Assembly: GCA_963082975.1 (NCBI GenBank)
Contig: OY720348.1
Coordinates: forward strand, 72,317,719-72,381,718
Source of the DNA: Labia minor
Lineage: Eukaryota; Arthropoda; Insecta; Dermaptera; Spongiphoridae
Direction: 5' to 3'
Length of the DNA: 64,000 nt
The notes beneath the pieces are model-generated. The model searched no databases. It saw only the letters and a program-made list of their open reading frames with translations, and was not told the origin of the DNA. Position numbers and translations under genes: made by a program. Shown one piece after another: positions 10,720 through 23,456 of the stretch (its first letter is position 1; each line of letters begins with the position of its first letter).

Positions 10720-13692
10720 CTTATAATTTCATAATCTTTAATTATTGAGAAGAAATATATACTATAATTCATTGTATATAGTTTTATCAAATAGACATAA
10801 AATATTAATAATTTTGTAATGTTTTGAATAAGAATTTATACAAATAATTGATGTAATAATGAAGTAATACAGAAATGTACATTAGAATATAAAATTTGTT
10901 TATCAAGATATATATTATAATATTATCAACATTATAATTAATTAAATAATTATACAAAAATTAAAAGAAATTTTGTTTATAATAAATTGCTTAAATATTC
11001 TTAAATATCTAATATATAATTAGATATATTTATAATTGTATAATCTATTTAATATATATTAATAGCCTTTTTTTATAAATTAATAATTTTTAATTCGATT
11101 TATAGACTCTTTTCTAAGTGGATTTTATTAAAATTAAATTAAATTATAAATAAATATTTGTTTTTTCAAATTGCTAAAAATTATTAAAAAAAATTCATAC
11201 TCAACTATTATTAAAATCATATAAAATAGAAATGTATATACTTGAAAAATATTTTCATTTTTATATTTCATTTAAGAATTTTTCTTTTGACTTTGTGTAA
11301 TACAATAAGAATGATATGATCACTGATTGGACAAAGTTTCATTTTTTTTGAAAGTTTTTATGTTGTCACACCTTTATGGGTGGAGCTCTCAGTTGAAGCA
11401 AAGTAAAATGGGTGGAGTCTTATGAAAAGAAAAGAAAATATATTATTAAATTAAAGTTGTTATTGTTATATTTAGTTTTTTATTTGATAAAATTAAATAA
11501 ACTGTGTTTAAAATATTTTTGTCAATTCATTATCATTAAAATTATGAAATCTATTGTATGTATTTTAAAATATCTACAATGATACATGATGATTAATAAT
11601 AAATTAAAAAATTATTATTTATTTCATTTTTTTATCATAAATTAAAAAAAACTACTTACAAACTAAACTTTCTTAAAATTTAACTTCTACTTATATTGTA
11701 ATACAATTAATCTAAATATAATAATATAGTATTTACTTATTAATGAATATTATTCTAAATTAATTTTTTTATATTTTTATTCTTTGTAATTAATAATAAT
11801 TAATCAATGTAAAATATGTTGGTATTTTCTTAATATAATTCTTTATTTTATAATATATTTTATTGTAATTTGTTTTAGATTTTTTATAATTTTGTTTTTG
11901 TATATTTTGAATAAACAATAAGAAATCATTTAAATTAGTTCCATTTGATTGAGTATGTGATTTTTTCAGTTGTAGGTTTTTAAAAAAGTTATAGCCTTTA
12001 AAATATGATTGATAAATAATCTAGAAAAAAATTTAAAAATAATATAACATTAGTAAATGTACAATATTTAAAATTATTATTTAGTATTAAGTAAGAATTT
12101 TTTTACTATTTATTAAAGTATTATAATATTAAATATATTTTTTATAATAAGAAATGATATAGATTTCAAAAATTACTTTAAAATGTTTAACAACAAATCC
12201 CCCATACCACTTCTTTGGCATGTCATTAGGATAGAGATAAAAAGTTATTCCTAAATTTCACCTGAAGATAAGCTCTAGAAAAGTTTTTGATACTAATCAA
12301 GTCAGTTGTTAAAAGGATTTTCACTCAAATTAAGCCTTTATTACTATATTATTAAATTATTATTTAAGTCAGAATCATCATATATTATTATTATATTCCT
12401 TTTTAAAGATAAAACTTATTATTGAAGATGTTCATTATATTATTTCATGTTTACATATTTATAGTTTTTATTATTTTACTACAAAGCTTAAAAGAAATAA
12501 AAATATATTATAAAATTGTTTTGTTTTTTTTCAATTCAGTAATTTAATATACTTAAAAGCTTTTAATTCATAATATAAATATACTCAAACTTATTTTTCA
12601 CCATTGAATAAATTAAATTAAAATATTTTCTTTTGGAATTCATTGTGAGGGAAAATATCATTAATTTAATTTCTATCAAATATTTAAGAGATAAAAAATT
12701 ATAAAAATATAATAAATAATGGCGACTTGATATTATATTTATATTCACTGGATGAGATGGATAATTAATTTCAAAGAAATATTATAATTATTTTTTTGTT
12801 TGTTACATATAAAAAGTAAACATATTGACATTTTATATAATATATATTATATTAATATAATGTGTAATAATAAACAACAAATAAAATAAATATACTTTTA
12901 AAATAATAAAAATGTTTTTTCTTATTTTTTTTTCTAATAAAAATGAATACCTTCATAAATCAATTTTTTTTTTAAAAAAAATTATCCCGTCCCATAAAAA
13001 TATTATAAATATAAAAAAAATTTAAAATATTTTATAATTATTTTTTATTAAATTTTTTATGAAATTAATTTTATTTTTAATATATTAAATTTTTATTAAA
13101 ATTTCTTTACAAGAGGAAAAAAATTTAAAAAAAATTAATCTATAGAAAATATAATATTTAACTTAATATAAATATTTATTATAAGTTTTTATATATAAAA
13201 TTAATTTAAAATTATTTTTCCATACATTTAATCAATTAATTCATAATTTTATTATATAATTTTTTTCAAATAAGACATTATAAACCAATGACCAATCAGA
13301 ATTAAGGGATTTTTATATGATATTTTCATATCTTTCTCTTTCTTTCTTTCTTGCTCGCTTTCAAGATGGATCCAGAAAATTTGTATAAAATTTTAATTTT
13401 TTTAAAATTTTTAATAATAATCAAAAAAGAAATATTCATCAAAAGTAAGTAATGATATTATATTTTTATTTATCTGAATTTAATTTACTTTAAATACTTT
13501 AATAAAACCGATGAAGATAGATATATTTTTTTTACTATTAACATTTCTCAAAATGATATATACCTATACCTCTATTATACAAAAGTCAATATACAAAATT
13601 AAATTTTAGGTAAATATTTGTGTTAAAATATTCATGGATATATATTTTATTATTTTTTGTTCTTTTATATAATTAAGTCATTTTAAATAGCA
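10720..13692. other. Long AT-rich stretch, no gene seen
   Basis: About 3 kb of A/T-rich sequence with poly-A/T runs, TTTCTTTC tracts near 13330 and no convincing ORF, RNA gene or transposon end. Open frames here are short and of AT-biased composition. Confidence 0.6.
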
Positions 13693-14081
13693 CGTCTGGG
13701 TTATTGTGAATATTCAATGAAAGTTTATAAGAAAATAATTATAAATTGATCCAACTCCCAATTGTGAATTTACACCTGTAATGAGGAGAATTTTAGACTT
13801 ACATTTAATTATAATAAAAGAAAAAAAGGAGAAAATAATAATAAATATATATTTAATATACTGCTAGTTTATTATTTAATAATTTAACCAATCGTCTACA
13901 TAATATATCGCTAAATATAATACAATTTATATTCAATATTTCAACATAATTCATTTAATATTCAGACAAGATTTTATTCAACAAATTATAGTGAAAATAT
14001 ATATATAGAGATAGAGAAAATGAAAAAAATAGAGAATATAAAAATATACAAAAATATTTAGATATAAAGATAGGATTATGG
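13693..14081 (+). repeat. Segmental repeat, copy 2 (paired with 8920-9326)
   Basis: Same order of motifs as 8920-9326 (CGTCTGGGTTATTGTGAATA start; ATAATATATCGCTAAATATA middle; GATAGGATTATGG end). Divergence is moderate, so this is an old dispersed or segmental duplication. Confidence 0.75.
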
Positions 14082-14233
14082 CGTACTGCAAGGCTAGCCG
14101 AGGCAGTCATTTGAATGAAATAGTATTTCATAAATAATACTTCACTATGAAAAAATAAATTTGAAAATTCATCCATCCGTTTTTGTTTTATTGCATTAAA
14201 AATAAAAAAATGTTATATGGCGGATCCTATATA

Positions 14234-14286
14234 TAGACCGAGTGAGAAACGTCCGTTTGGAAGACCAATGACGCAGTGGGTGGATA
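14234..14286 (+). pseudogene. Scrap of RTE-like LINE tail
   Basis: Matches 9485-9538 (the GRPSEKRPFGR-coding stretch) almost base for base, ending at TGGATA. The block between the repeat and this scrap is replaced by unrelated sequence. Non-functional. Confidence 0.7.
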
Positions 14287-14402
14287 TATGTAATATATAA
14301 TATATAAAATATATACTGATTGTTTCAATCAACTGTACTTTGGGCATTTAATATAACAAATAATATACAATTATTAATCCTATATTTGTTAATAATAATC
14401 AA

Positions 14403-14603
14403 AAAATAAATTCATTAATAATTCTATTATTCACTCACATTTATAAGTTATGTTTATTACTATATTTCTTAAATTTATTTTTAAATATTAAAAATAAATT
14501 GATGAATCTTCAAAAGCAATATATATATAAAATTAAGAAATATAGTAATAAACATAACTTAAAAATGTGAGTAAATAATAGAATTATTAATGAATTTATT
14601 TAT
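14403..14603. repeat. AT-rich inverted repeat
   Basis: The arm at about 14403-14475 (CATTAATAATTCTATTATTC, then AAGTTATGTTTATTACTATA) is mirrored by about 14530-14603, with a roughly 50-bp loop. A TA-microsatellite tract follows at 14610-14700. No coding sequence. Could be a small foldback element or a recombination product. Confidence 0.7.
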
Positions 14604-14699
14604 TATATATAATATTTATAATATATATATAATATAATATAATATATATATAAAAATATAATATATATATATATATATATTATACGATATATATAAATA

Positions 14700-16150
14700 T
14701 AATTAAATCTAGTTTGATTTTTAAAATTCCAAATCCTATCATTAGTAGTTTGAGAGGAAGGGGTATTTTTGAAGTGCGTATCAGCCATCCGCCAATCAGA
14801 TGTAAGCAAGCCTTAACCCTGTCAAGTCCCGCAAACAATATCTCTCTTATTATTAGTTAAGCCCAGCTTTCGCACACATAGTTCAATTATCAAGATATCA
14901 TAAATTTAAACCCACAAAATATTAATTTTAAAAGAAATATAAATATTTGTATGAATGTTTTCGGTGAGTACGATATAATATAATATTATTAATAATTAAT
15001 AAATATTATTAAAATTAAATACCTATATAATTTAATTTATGATATATATTTTTAAATATTATCTTTTTTATTTTATAAATAATTTTATATCTTAAAAAAA
15101 ATTACATATTTAATAATAATTTTTAAAATTTAAAAAATAATAAATTAATTTATGGAATTGTTTGATAATATTACATGAATATTTTCAACTATTTTCCAAT
15201 TTTTTTTAATATTATGTAAATATGTATATGCTAATAAATTATATTTCAATCATTGATTTGAAGTTTAATAAATATATTGATATAATATTTTAAATCTAAA
15301 AATCAAAATAAATGATTCAATTCATTCAATTAAATGATATAATCAATAATTTCTATATATATTCTTTATTTTTTGTTTATTTTCTAATTAAAATATATTT
15401 TATAAAAATCTTATTATATAAATTGGTTTAATATGGGGGGAGGGGATAATATAAATAATAAGAATTAAAGTATATCAAACTATAAAAGTATGAATATGTA
15501 TTTATTTCTTACCTGAATATTTAGTTGATTGTTAAATCTAACTCCAGACAGCATTCATTTCTCTTGTTTGAAGTAGTTAAATAAAAATTAATAGAAATGA
15601 CATAATATCATTTTAAGATTTCAAGAATAACACCAGAATCACACACACACACTTAACATTTTTATTTCTTTGATCACACAACACCAATCATCAATAATAA
15701 TACACGAATTAACGAATTTCACTTGATTGCACTATACACCATATATATAGTCATATTAACAAAATATATAACACATATTCTTCTATTTCCAATAAGTTTA
15801 ACATTACTTGCAAATAAACTTATTCAGATGTCAATATTTTGCAGTTATAATTTCATTTCAAATGAAGATTTTCCATTAAAACTGAATAAAGAGTATACAA
15901 ATTTATTATATCTCAAATTATCCTAAAAAAGATTTAAAATTATGTTTTAAACTATTATAAATTAAAAGAATAATTATACTTATGTATATGGGCGGTGAAA
16001 TAGAGGTGTCCAATGTTTCTACTATACGAATTTTTATATTATATTTTTTTTACCAACTCAAAAAAAAAACAATGAAGGTCAGGACAATATTATTGAAAGA
16101 ACAAATTTTCTTTTTTTTCTTTTTTAATAAACTATCATAAAATTAAAAAA
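14700..16150. other. AT-rich intergenic DNA
   Basis: Contains one short GC-richer patch (about 14750-14880) without a protein-like frame, an (AC)n tract at about 15638-15650 and otherwise A/T-rich sequence. No gene supported. Confidence 0.55.
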
Positions 16151-16157
16151 AATATTT

Positions 16158-16207
16158 AATGTTTGATATATATATATATAATATTAAATACTTTAATAAT
16201 GGGTATT

Positions 16208-16250
<43 letters not shown>

Positions 16251-16866
16251 ATTAATTCACATTGCATGGTAAAATGTAATAAGAAAATTTTTACAATAAT
16301 TACCTAGAAATTGTGATTTACAGAAAGAATCATTAGAAATTAGATAATATATAAATATATTAAGATTAATTAATTAATTAATTTACCTGATCATAGATAT
16401 TAATGCAATTGGAATTATTTTTAATGTATAAAATCAAAAAGATAGAGTAACTGACTCACTAACTAATAATTTATGATCTTTTAAAAAAATGACCGTTAAA
16501 ATTAAAAGTTTATATATATATATAACACCAACAAATATACATATATATATAAAATATTAAATACTTTAATAATGCGTATTTATATTATATATATATAAGA
16601 ATATTATATTTAAATAATTCACATTGCTTGGTAAAATGGAATAAGAAAATTTTACAATAATTACCTAGAAATTGTGATTTGCAAAAAGAATCATCAGAAA
16701 ATTAACTAATATATAAATATATTAAGATTAATTTACTTGATCATAGATATTAACGCAATTGGAATTATTTTTAATGTATAAAATCAAAAAGATAAAGTGT
16801 GACTGACTGACGAAATAATAATTTATGATCTTTTAAAAAAAATGACCGTTAAAATTAAATTTATTA
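16158..16866 (+). repeat. Two-copy tandem duplication, about 360-bp period
   Basis: The segment 16158-16512 recurs at about 16530-16866 in direct orientation. Both share TTAAATACTTTAATAATG, the CACATTGC-TGGTAAAATG block, the GATCATAGATATTAA block and AATGACCGTTAAAATTAAA. The copies differ by TA-repeat length and small indels. No coding sequence. Confidence 0.8.
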
Positions 16867-17151
16867 TACATATAAGTCCTAAAATACAATAGAGAGCGCT
16901 CATTGAATTTAATGGCAAGGCAAAAAAAGTTAAAAGTATATACGAAATTTAAATTATGTTTAATAATTTTTAATTTAATTATTAAAATTAAATTAGAAAG
17001 ATGAAAAAAAAAATATTTAAATTAAAAATATAATTTATGATTTATATAATTTGAAATTTATTACATTTAAAAAGTAAAAAAAAAATAAATGAAATGAGAT
17101 TTTTTATTAATACTAGATTTATATGAGTAAATAGAATATATGCCGTAGGCA

Positions 17152-17571
17152 CAGAGGCGGATTAAACACCGGGCGGACCGGGGCCCACCGAAACCTAAAT
17201 AAAAATATTTTCTTAAAAAAATTAAAAAAAACTGTTGAGTTTATAGATAATCGGAGTTTAAATAAGACAAGTTATTCGTGATACAGATCTATTTAGGCTG
17301 TTTTATACTTATACTTATCTTTATTGAACAACAGATCTTTATTCGGTCGTGTTTGAACCCCGACTAACTTAAGAAAAAATAATCAATTTTGGGTCTCGGC
17401 GACCACAGTAAAAATTATGTCTTTTTTACATAAGTACTCTATATATGCAATTATAAAACAACCCTAAATTATAATATAAACAAAATTTGTCTTTCAATTA
17501 TAATTGTAATTAACAGAGGGCCCATTTCAATTTTACTGCCCGGGGCCCCCAATCAACTTAATCCGCCACTG
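17152..17571. mobile_element. Non-autonomous hAT-like element, 420 bp
   Basis: Starts CAGAGGCGGATTAA and ends TTAATCCGCCACTG, with GC-rich subterminal blocks (CGGGGCCCACC and GCCCGGGGCCCCC). Flanked by the 8-bp direct repeat CGTAGGCA at 17144-17151 and 17572-17579. No transposase. Confidence 0.9.
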
Positions 17572-18568
17572 CGTAGGCAGATGACAATTTTAGGAAAATA
17601 GCATTTGCCTGGCCAAATAGCTTCAAATATTATTTAATTTCAATTTGACTATGAAAATAGCTCAGAAAATATCGGGCATTTATTGGACCAATGACAAATG
17701 AACAAAACACACGATGAGTGTATTCGTTTGCCTTCTTTGCATTCCGTTCTTAGTAAAAGTAGCAATCGTGGAAAAAAAAGTGGGGGGAAGAAACTGAAAA
17801 AATACCCAAATATTATATATTTTCAAAAAATCAGTTAATCAATTAAAACAATTTAATAAGTAAACAAATATTTTTAAAAAATGATATAAACAAAATAATT
17901 GGGAAAACATTATTTATACACGAATTCTTTAGTAACAATTTCTTATTCAAGAATTCTTTGGGAATATTGTTAAATATATTTTGTTGATAATAAACTATCC
18001 TTAAAATTAAATGGATTCAACATGAATATTAATTACTTATGTTAGCACAACACATTTCATCGATCCATTTCATCAACATATTTATTTAATAACAACGAAC
18101 AAAATATACTTATTTATTGAGATTGCACTGTGAGAGCATTTGCTCAACAAAGATTTAGCCAAATAATCCAAATTTTTATATTCATTTCACCCAGTGGCGT
18201 ACCTAGAACTTTTGCCGCCCGGGGCGATCTCCAGTTTGCCGCCCTTTCTATTATAAGTCAATCAATAAAATAAAATTATTATCCTGTTCTTGGAATTAGA
18301 ATTTAAAATTTACACTAAAATGCATTTATATATATGGGAATAGTATTTGAAATCATATAGTTAATCATAATTTATATAAATCAAATGAAGACCTTAGAGC
18401 GAAACAGTGGTAAGCCACACTTTTGCCGAAAATTGTTTTATTGCATTTATCATATGGCGGGAACAATATTAAACCACTAAAAAAGTTATTTTGACTGTTT
18501 CGTAATATATACCGCTGCTATCGCTAAATCATGTTGTTGGTGTTGGCAAAATTACTTCATTTTCTTAC

Positions 18569-18808
18569 GTGAAGAGCATGGTAAGCCACATCAATATGGC
18601 GTCGACTTCTGGTTTATGTCTTCGTTCAAGAGCAATTATTCGTGAAAATAACCGTTCTAGTCCTGAGTTTTTTGAGGAGAGTGATGACAGTTGTGTCGAC
18701 AAAGACTTTGTACCAAATAACGATAATATGTCGACAGATTCTTCTGAGATAGGTTATAGTTTTTTATTTTTTTGGCTTACCACGTTTTTATGTAAAAATA
18801 TTTTGTAA
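18569..18808 (+). pseudogene. Transposon-encoded N-terminal fragment, unknown family
   Basis: An open frame of 79 residues beginning MKSMVSHINMASTSGL with an acidic, serine-rich middle (SPEFFEESDDSCVDKD, NNDNMSTDSSEIG). Its first codons overlap one internal GGTAAGCCAC motif. The last 20 or so residues are read through another TIR-like motif, so the real protein probably ended or spliced earlier. Not recognised; acidic N-termini of this style occur in transposase-like proteins. Probably the 5' part of the protein whose 3' part is at 18978. Confidence 0.4.
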
Positions 18809-18977
18809 ATAATTTATGCAAAAGTATTGTATGCCATGTGGCTTAAGATGTTATTGCCCAACAACGAGCAAATATATTCACCAGAAGGTTGGCTAGATGT
18901 CATTCAAAAATCAAACCGAAAAAACCCATTTATAGTAACAAAAATGAGTCAAAAAGACTTATTCTTATGAGCCTCTG

Positions 18978-19331
18978 TTGGCGAATATAAACAAAAAAGC
19001 ACGCTTTTCTGATAAGACAAACTTGGAATTTTCAGGAACGTATAGCTTTTGCTTTAAATCAGAGAATATTGGATCATTTTTTGTTAAAAACACAGTTAAT
19101 GGAGAATACAGGAAAATTTATGTCTTAAAACAAGGTAGACCTGTAATGATAACCTTGTCAGATATTAATCTTAAATACAACGAGCCATTAAAAATAGCAG
19201 AAAAGAAAATTAAAAATGTACAAACATTATTGCCTTATATACCTCCAGCCTATCAATCATTTTACACTCAATTAAATGTAACTGTTGATGATGTAGATGT
19301 AGATGATGAGGTTGAAATTTTAGATGATTAA
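18978..19331 (+). pseudogene. Transposon-encoded C-terminal fragment
   Basis: A 117-residue open frame. It contains FSGTYSFCFKSENIGSFFV, then a basic stretch, LPYIPPAYQSFYTQLN and an acidic tail (DDVDVDDEVEILDD). The IPPxYxxFY block resembles C-terminal segments of uncharacterised transposon proteins in insects, from memory. No catalytic DDE core lies between this and the 18569 fragment, so the copy is an internal-deletion derivative. Confidence 0.45.
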
Positions 19332-20040
19332 TAAGTATTGCATTCTTTTCTTTATTTTGTTTTAATTTAGATAAAGCAAAAACACGTGAAGCTACATTTT
19401 ATGTAAATTCTATTTTTTTTTTTGTGAAAAAAAATATAGTAGATAAAGATGTTGAAATTTTAGATGTGTTATAGATGTATTATATTATCTTAGTTATTTT
19501 TATCATCCGTTTAGTTTAGTTTTAGCAAAAACATGGTAAGCCACATTTTTTTCAAAATAAATTCTAATTTTTGTAGAAAAAATGTTTTATTTAAAGAAAT
19601 AATAGTTGCTGACTTTTTCCCTTTACTGATATTACATATTGAGCAAATTTGAAATATATGCAGTAAACCCAATGTTTTATATCTTTTTTTTAAACTTTAA
19701 ACTGCAATATCTCAACTTTTTGATTTTGTGGCTTACCACTGTTTCGCTCTAAGGTCTTCAAATAGTAAACTTATAATAATCATAATAATCATTTATTATT
19801 CAAGAAAGAAAAAAAATAAATATGAAATGAATAAGTTGCTTTTTACAACTATAACTAAATATAAAAAATGCCGCTCCAAGATAAGTGCCGCCCGGTGCGG
19901 ACCGCACCACCCCCCCTAGGTACTCCACTGATTTCACCCAATAAATTATATTGAAAAATATATAAATAGATATAGGAAATATTAAAAACTGTTAAAATTA
20001 AAACAAATTTAGGTTATATTAAGAAATAAAACATCTCTAT

Positions 20041-20684
20041 TTTTACCGACCGACGATAGTAAGGGAGGTATTGTTTTCACACCAAATTTCACATGTGGCG
20101 ATTTTTACATATCTCCACGAATTTTTTCTTTTTCCATTTTCTTAACAGAAATAAGTATTTTTAGCATGATGTCTGTCCGTCTGTCCGTCCGTATAGATGT
20201 GTACAGCCTGAACGGCTCAACCGATTTTGATGAAATTCGGTATATTTACTTAATGCATCAGTGGGATGAATTGATCAACTTTTGGTGCAAATCCGGAAAC
20301 CGGAAGTGGTAGTATTAGCGATCGACGATAGGAAGGGAAGGGTTATTTTCACACCAAATTTCACATGAGGAGATTTTTTACATATCACCACGAATCATGC
20401 ACTTTGTATTGGTTTTATCCTCGCGAAAATCATATTTATTAGTTTTTTCTTGATTTAAAATTATATGACGTCATCCAGCCATTCATGACGTCACAGCCTA
20501 GTCTTGCATATATATTATAAATAAAATAAAATTAAAAATGTTTATATTTATTATTTATGTATCCATATCTGTTTTTTATTACATTAATAGATATATTAAA
20601 ATTATTTGAAATTGTTTCTGTAGCTGCTAATTAATTTACTTCAAACCGTCGGTCGGTTCGGACCTGGCCACAGGTCAACTTATT
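20041..20684 (+). repeat. 0.64-kb dispersed element, copy A
   Basis: Begins TTTTACCGACCGACGATAG and ends GGCCACAGGTCAACTTATT. Subterminal blocks ACCGACCGACG and CGTCGGTCGGT are inverted repeats of each other. The interior has a GTCTGTCCGTCTGTCCGTCC tract and an ATAGATGTGTACAGCCTGAA block. Three copies in this window. No ORF, so non-autonomous. Superfamily not assigned. Confidence 0.85.
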
Positions 20685-21107
20685 ATAGATATTTCCACAC
20701 ACAGTCATGCTTCTTATAAAGTTCTAAAAAATTTAACATAACGCTTTCCTACCTACCACTTTCAACTCACTTGAACTTGTGGGTAGACCAAGGCTAGAAA
20801 AACTAGAAGGCAGCAAACAGGGCATTTGTCGGGGCGGAAAATCTTAAGGGCGGCATTTTGTATATGAATGTAATAAATTTTACAAATATAGGGGCCCCAA
20901 TTTATTCATTTCCCCGGGGCGCCGTAAATGCTAGAGCAGACGCTGGAACGACAAAAGTATTTCTCACAGTCAGCAAACTTTTTCTTGATCCAATAAAAAG
21001 ATGATTAACTGTATTGAAACAAATGTTCTACTAGGTTTTTCATATGATTTTAATTGACTAACTAAATTGATCAACTATATATATATATCTTATCTTATTA
21101 TAATAGG

Positions 21108-21745
21108 AATAAGTTGACCTGTGGCCAGGTCCGAACCGACCGACGGTTTGAAATAAATTAATTTCCAGCTACAGAAACAATTTCAAATAATTTTAATATA
21201 TCTATTAATGTAATAAAAAACAGATATGGAAACATAAATAATAAATATAAACATTTTTAATTTTATTTTATTTATAATATATATGCAAGACCAGGCTGTG
21301 ACGTCATGAATGGCTGGATGACGTAATATAATTTTAAATCAAGAAAAAAACTAATAAATATGATTTTTCTCGAGGATAAAACCAATACAAAGTGCATGAT
21401 TCGTGGTGATATATAAAAAAATCTCCTTTGGTGTGAAAATAACCCTTCCCTTCCTATCGTCGATCGCTAATACTACCACTTCCGGTTTCCGGAATTGCAC
21501 CAAAAGTTGATCAATTCATCCCACTGATGTATTAAGTAAATATACCAAATTTCATCAAAATCGGTTGAGCCGTTCAGGCTGTACACATCTATACGGACGG
21601 ACGGACAGACGGACGGACAGACATCATGCTAAAAATACTTTTTTCTGTTTAGAAAATGCATGATTCGTGGAGATATGTAAAAATCTCCACATGTGAAATT
21701 TGGTGTGAAAACAATACCTCCCTTACTATCGTCGGTCGGTAAAAA
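21108..21745 (-). repeat. 0.64-kb dispersed element, copy B (inverted)
   Basis: Reverse complement of copy A from AATAAGTTGACCTGTGGCC to CGTCGGTCGGTAAAAA, with few differences. Copies A and B face each other across about 420 bp and form a large potential hairpin. Confidence 0.88.
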
Positions 21746-22505
21746 TATATTTGTATTTTGGATATATTAAAACACTCTAAGGATTTTTTTGAAATTCAAC
21801 CATAGATAATTTTTTATAAAGAAAAATCGATCTATTATATATTGGTTTCATAAAATTAAAAGTATTTATGTTATATGTTATATCCACACAAACCAGACTT
21901 TTCTCTCTTTCAGTGCATTAATACTACGTACGTTTAAAGACTGCATGTTTTATGACTATTTTGTTTTAATTAATGTTCTTTTAAATTATTTGAAATTGTT
22001 TCATATATTTTGTCGTTTATTTATTTTAAATAATAATCATAATCTTAAATATTCATAGATCATAAGGAATAGTTTTTTTTTAAAGTACCGAGCATCGGCT
22101 TGGTCAATTTATATAATATAGAAGGTAAAAGAAACATTTCATATTCTAATATTTAAAGAAATAAATGAAGCTATATGATTCTAAATTTAAATGGATATAT
22201 TTCAAACGTTAAATCTTCAAATATTAATATTGAGCTGGATATCAATTAAACTTGAAAAAATATTAATATAAATAATTATGGAAGGAGAACGAAACTCATA
22301 GGTACACTTGGGCCAAACAAAGAAGGTTTAACTTTAGGCGGTCCGCAAAAAGAATCAATATTCATAGAAATTCTAATCGCGAGAAACATTTTACATTTTT
22401 TTTTTAGAGACAAATTGAAAATATTTCATAAAATGTCGAAAGTGGCCACTGGCCGCAAAATGTTTTTAAAAAAGTCGAAAGTCTGTTCGCGAAAAACATT
22501 TTCCC
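21746..22505. other. AT-rich DNA with a short degenerate GC-richer repeat
   Basis: No gene seen. Between about 22320 and 22505 two related blocks (GGTCCGCAAAAAGAA; GGCCGCAAAATG; GACAAATTGAAA; AAAGTCGAAAG) look like remains of an older repeat. Similar sequence resumes after copy C at about 23130-23180, so copy C inserted into it. Confidence 0.5.
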
Positions 22506-23126
22506 TTTTTACCGATCAACGATAGTAAGGGAGGTATTGTTTTCACACCAAATTTTGTATGTGGAGATTTTTACATATCTCCACGAATCATGCATTTTCT
22601 TAACAGAAAAATGTATTTTTAGCATGAGGTCTGTCCGTCAGTCCGTATAGATGTGTACAGCTTGAACGGTTCAACGGATTTTGATGAAATTTGGTATATT
22701 TACTTAATGCGCCAGCATGATGAATTGAACAACTTTTGGTACAAATCCGGAAACCGGAAGTGGTAGTATTAACGATCGACGATAGGAAGGGAAGGGTTAT
22801 TCACACTAAATTTCACATAAGGAGATATTTTACAAATCACCACGAATCACGCACTTTGTTTTGGTTTTATCCTCGAGAAAAATCATCTATATTAGTTTTT
22901 TCTTAATTTAAAATTATATGACGTCACCCAGCTCTCCATGACGTCACAGCCAGTTCCTACTTATATATTATAAATAAAATAAAATTAAAATTATTTATGT
23001 TATAAACATATCTGTTTTTTATTGCATTAATAGATATATTAAAATTATTTGAAATTGTTTCTGTAGCTGGAAATTAATTTACTACAAACCGTCATCGAGT
23101 CGGACCTGGCCACAGGTCAACTTATT
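22506..23126 (+). repeat. 0.64-kb dispersed element, copy C
   Basis: Same start (TTTTTACCGATCAACGATAG) and end (GGCCACAGGTCAACTTATT) as copies A and B, more diverged and slightly shorter. The 3' block has CCGTCATCGAGTCGG instead of the CCGTCGGTCGGTTCGG of copy A, so the subterminal inverted repeat is eroded. Confidence 0.85.
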
Positions 23127-23379
23127 TTTTTAAGGACAAATTGAAAGTTTTTTAAAAAAGTCAAAGGTGGTCGCGGGATGAATTTAATAAAAAAAATATT
23201 ATATTGGTAGTTTTAAAAATATATTGAAAAGGATAAAAAAATAACATTCATATAGATATTACTATGAATTAAGATTGTATTGTAAATGTATAATAATAAT
23301 TGTTATATTTAAATATTTATTATTTAGTTAAGTAGCGAGTATCCCATTCATGATAGCAATTGTTTTCAGAGAGCTGAAA

Positions 23380-23456
23380 CGCATCGGATGAGGTAGTACG
23401 ACATCGAGTTTGTCCATCGGCTGTCTGCGAGTTGGCTACCCATTTAAAACTTCGAG
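23380..23456 (+). pseudogene. Old diverged relic of the array's serine-rich exon
   Basis: Reads GSTTSSLSIGCLRVGYPFKT followed by a split arginine codon (AG) and a GTCAGT donor. It aligns to the first coding exon of array gene A (STSSSRSSSDFLRVG, LFITP, then AG and GTTAGT) and, more weakly, to gene B. Homology continues downstream at DNA level to about 23720 (ACAGC-CACCAAA, then TATTTTTTTATT and TAGCTAG-like blocks). The in-frame codon before it is TGA and the nearby ATG is followed by TAG, so this copy cannot start normally. It marks an ancestral copy left of the array. Confidence 0.6.

Larger units (their letters stand above)
18387..19759 (+). mobile_element. Nested DNA transposon with long TIRs and TGGTAAGCCACA motifs
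   Basis: Long terminal inverted repeats (GAAGACCTTAGAGCGAAACA with continuation GTGGTAAGCCACA; mirrored at 19729-19759) flanked by AAAT on both sides. The motif TGGTAAGCCACA or a close version recurs at both termini and internally near 18571, 18770, 18832 and 19532, looking like transposase-binding sites. Two open fragments inside are probably remains of its transposase. Superfamily not recognised. Confidence 0.75.
18192..19930. mobile_element. hAT-like element with 8-bp TSD, host of a nested element
   Basis: Ends CAGTGGCGTACCTAG (18192) and CTAGGTACTCCACTG (ending 19930), flanked by ATTTCACC at 18184-18191 and 19931-19938. GC-rich GCCGCCCGGGGCG-type subterminal blocks occur at both ends. 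Most of the interior is a second transposon (18387-19759). The outer element alone would be about 365 bp, so it is a MITE. Confidence 0.88.

Noticed and set aside
15723-15926. 67-codon frame in AT-rich DNA
   Set aside because: I/L/Y/N composition expected from random AT-rich sequence; no splice context or homology.
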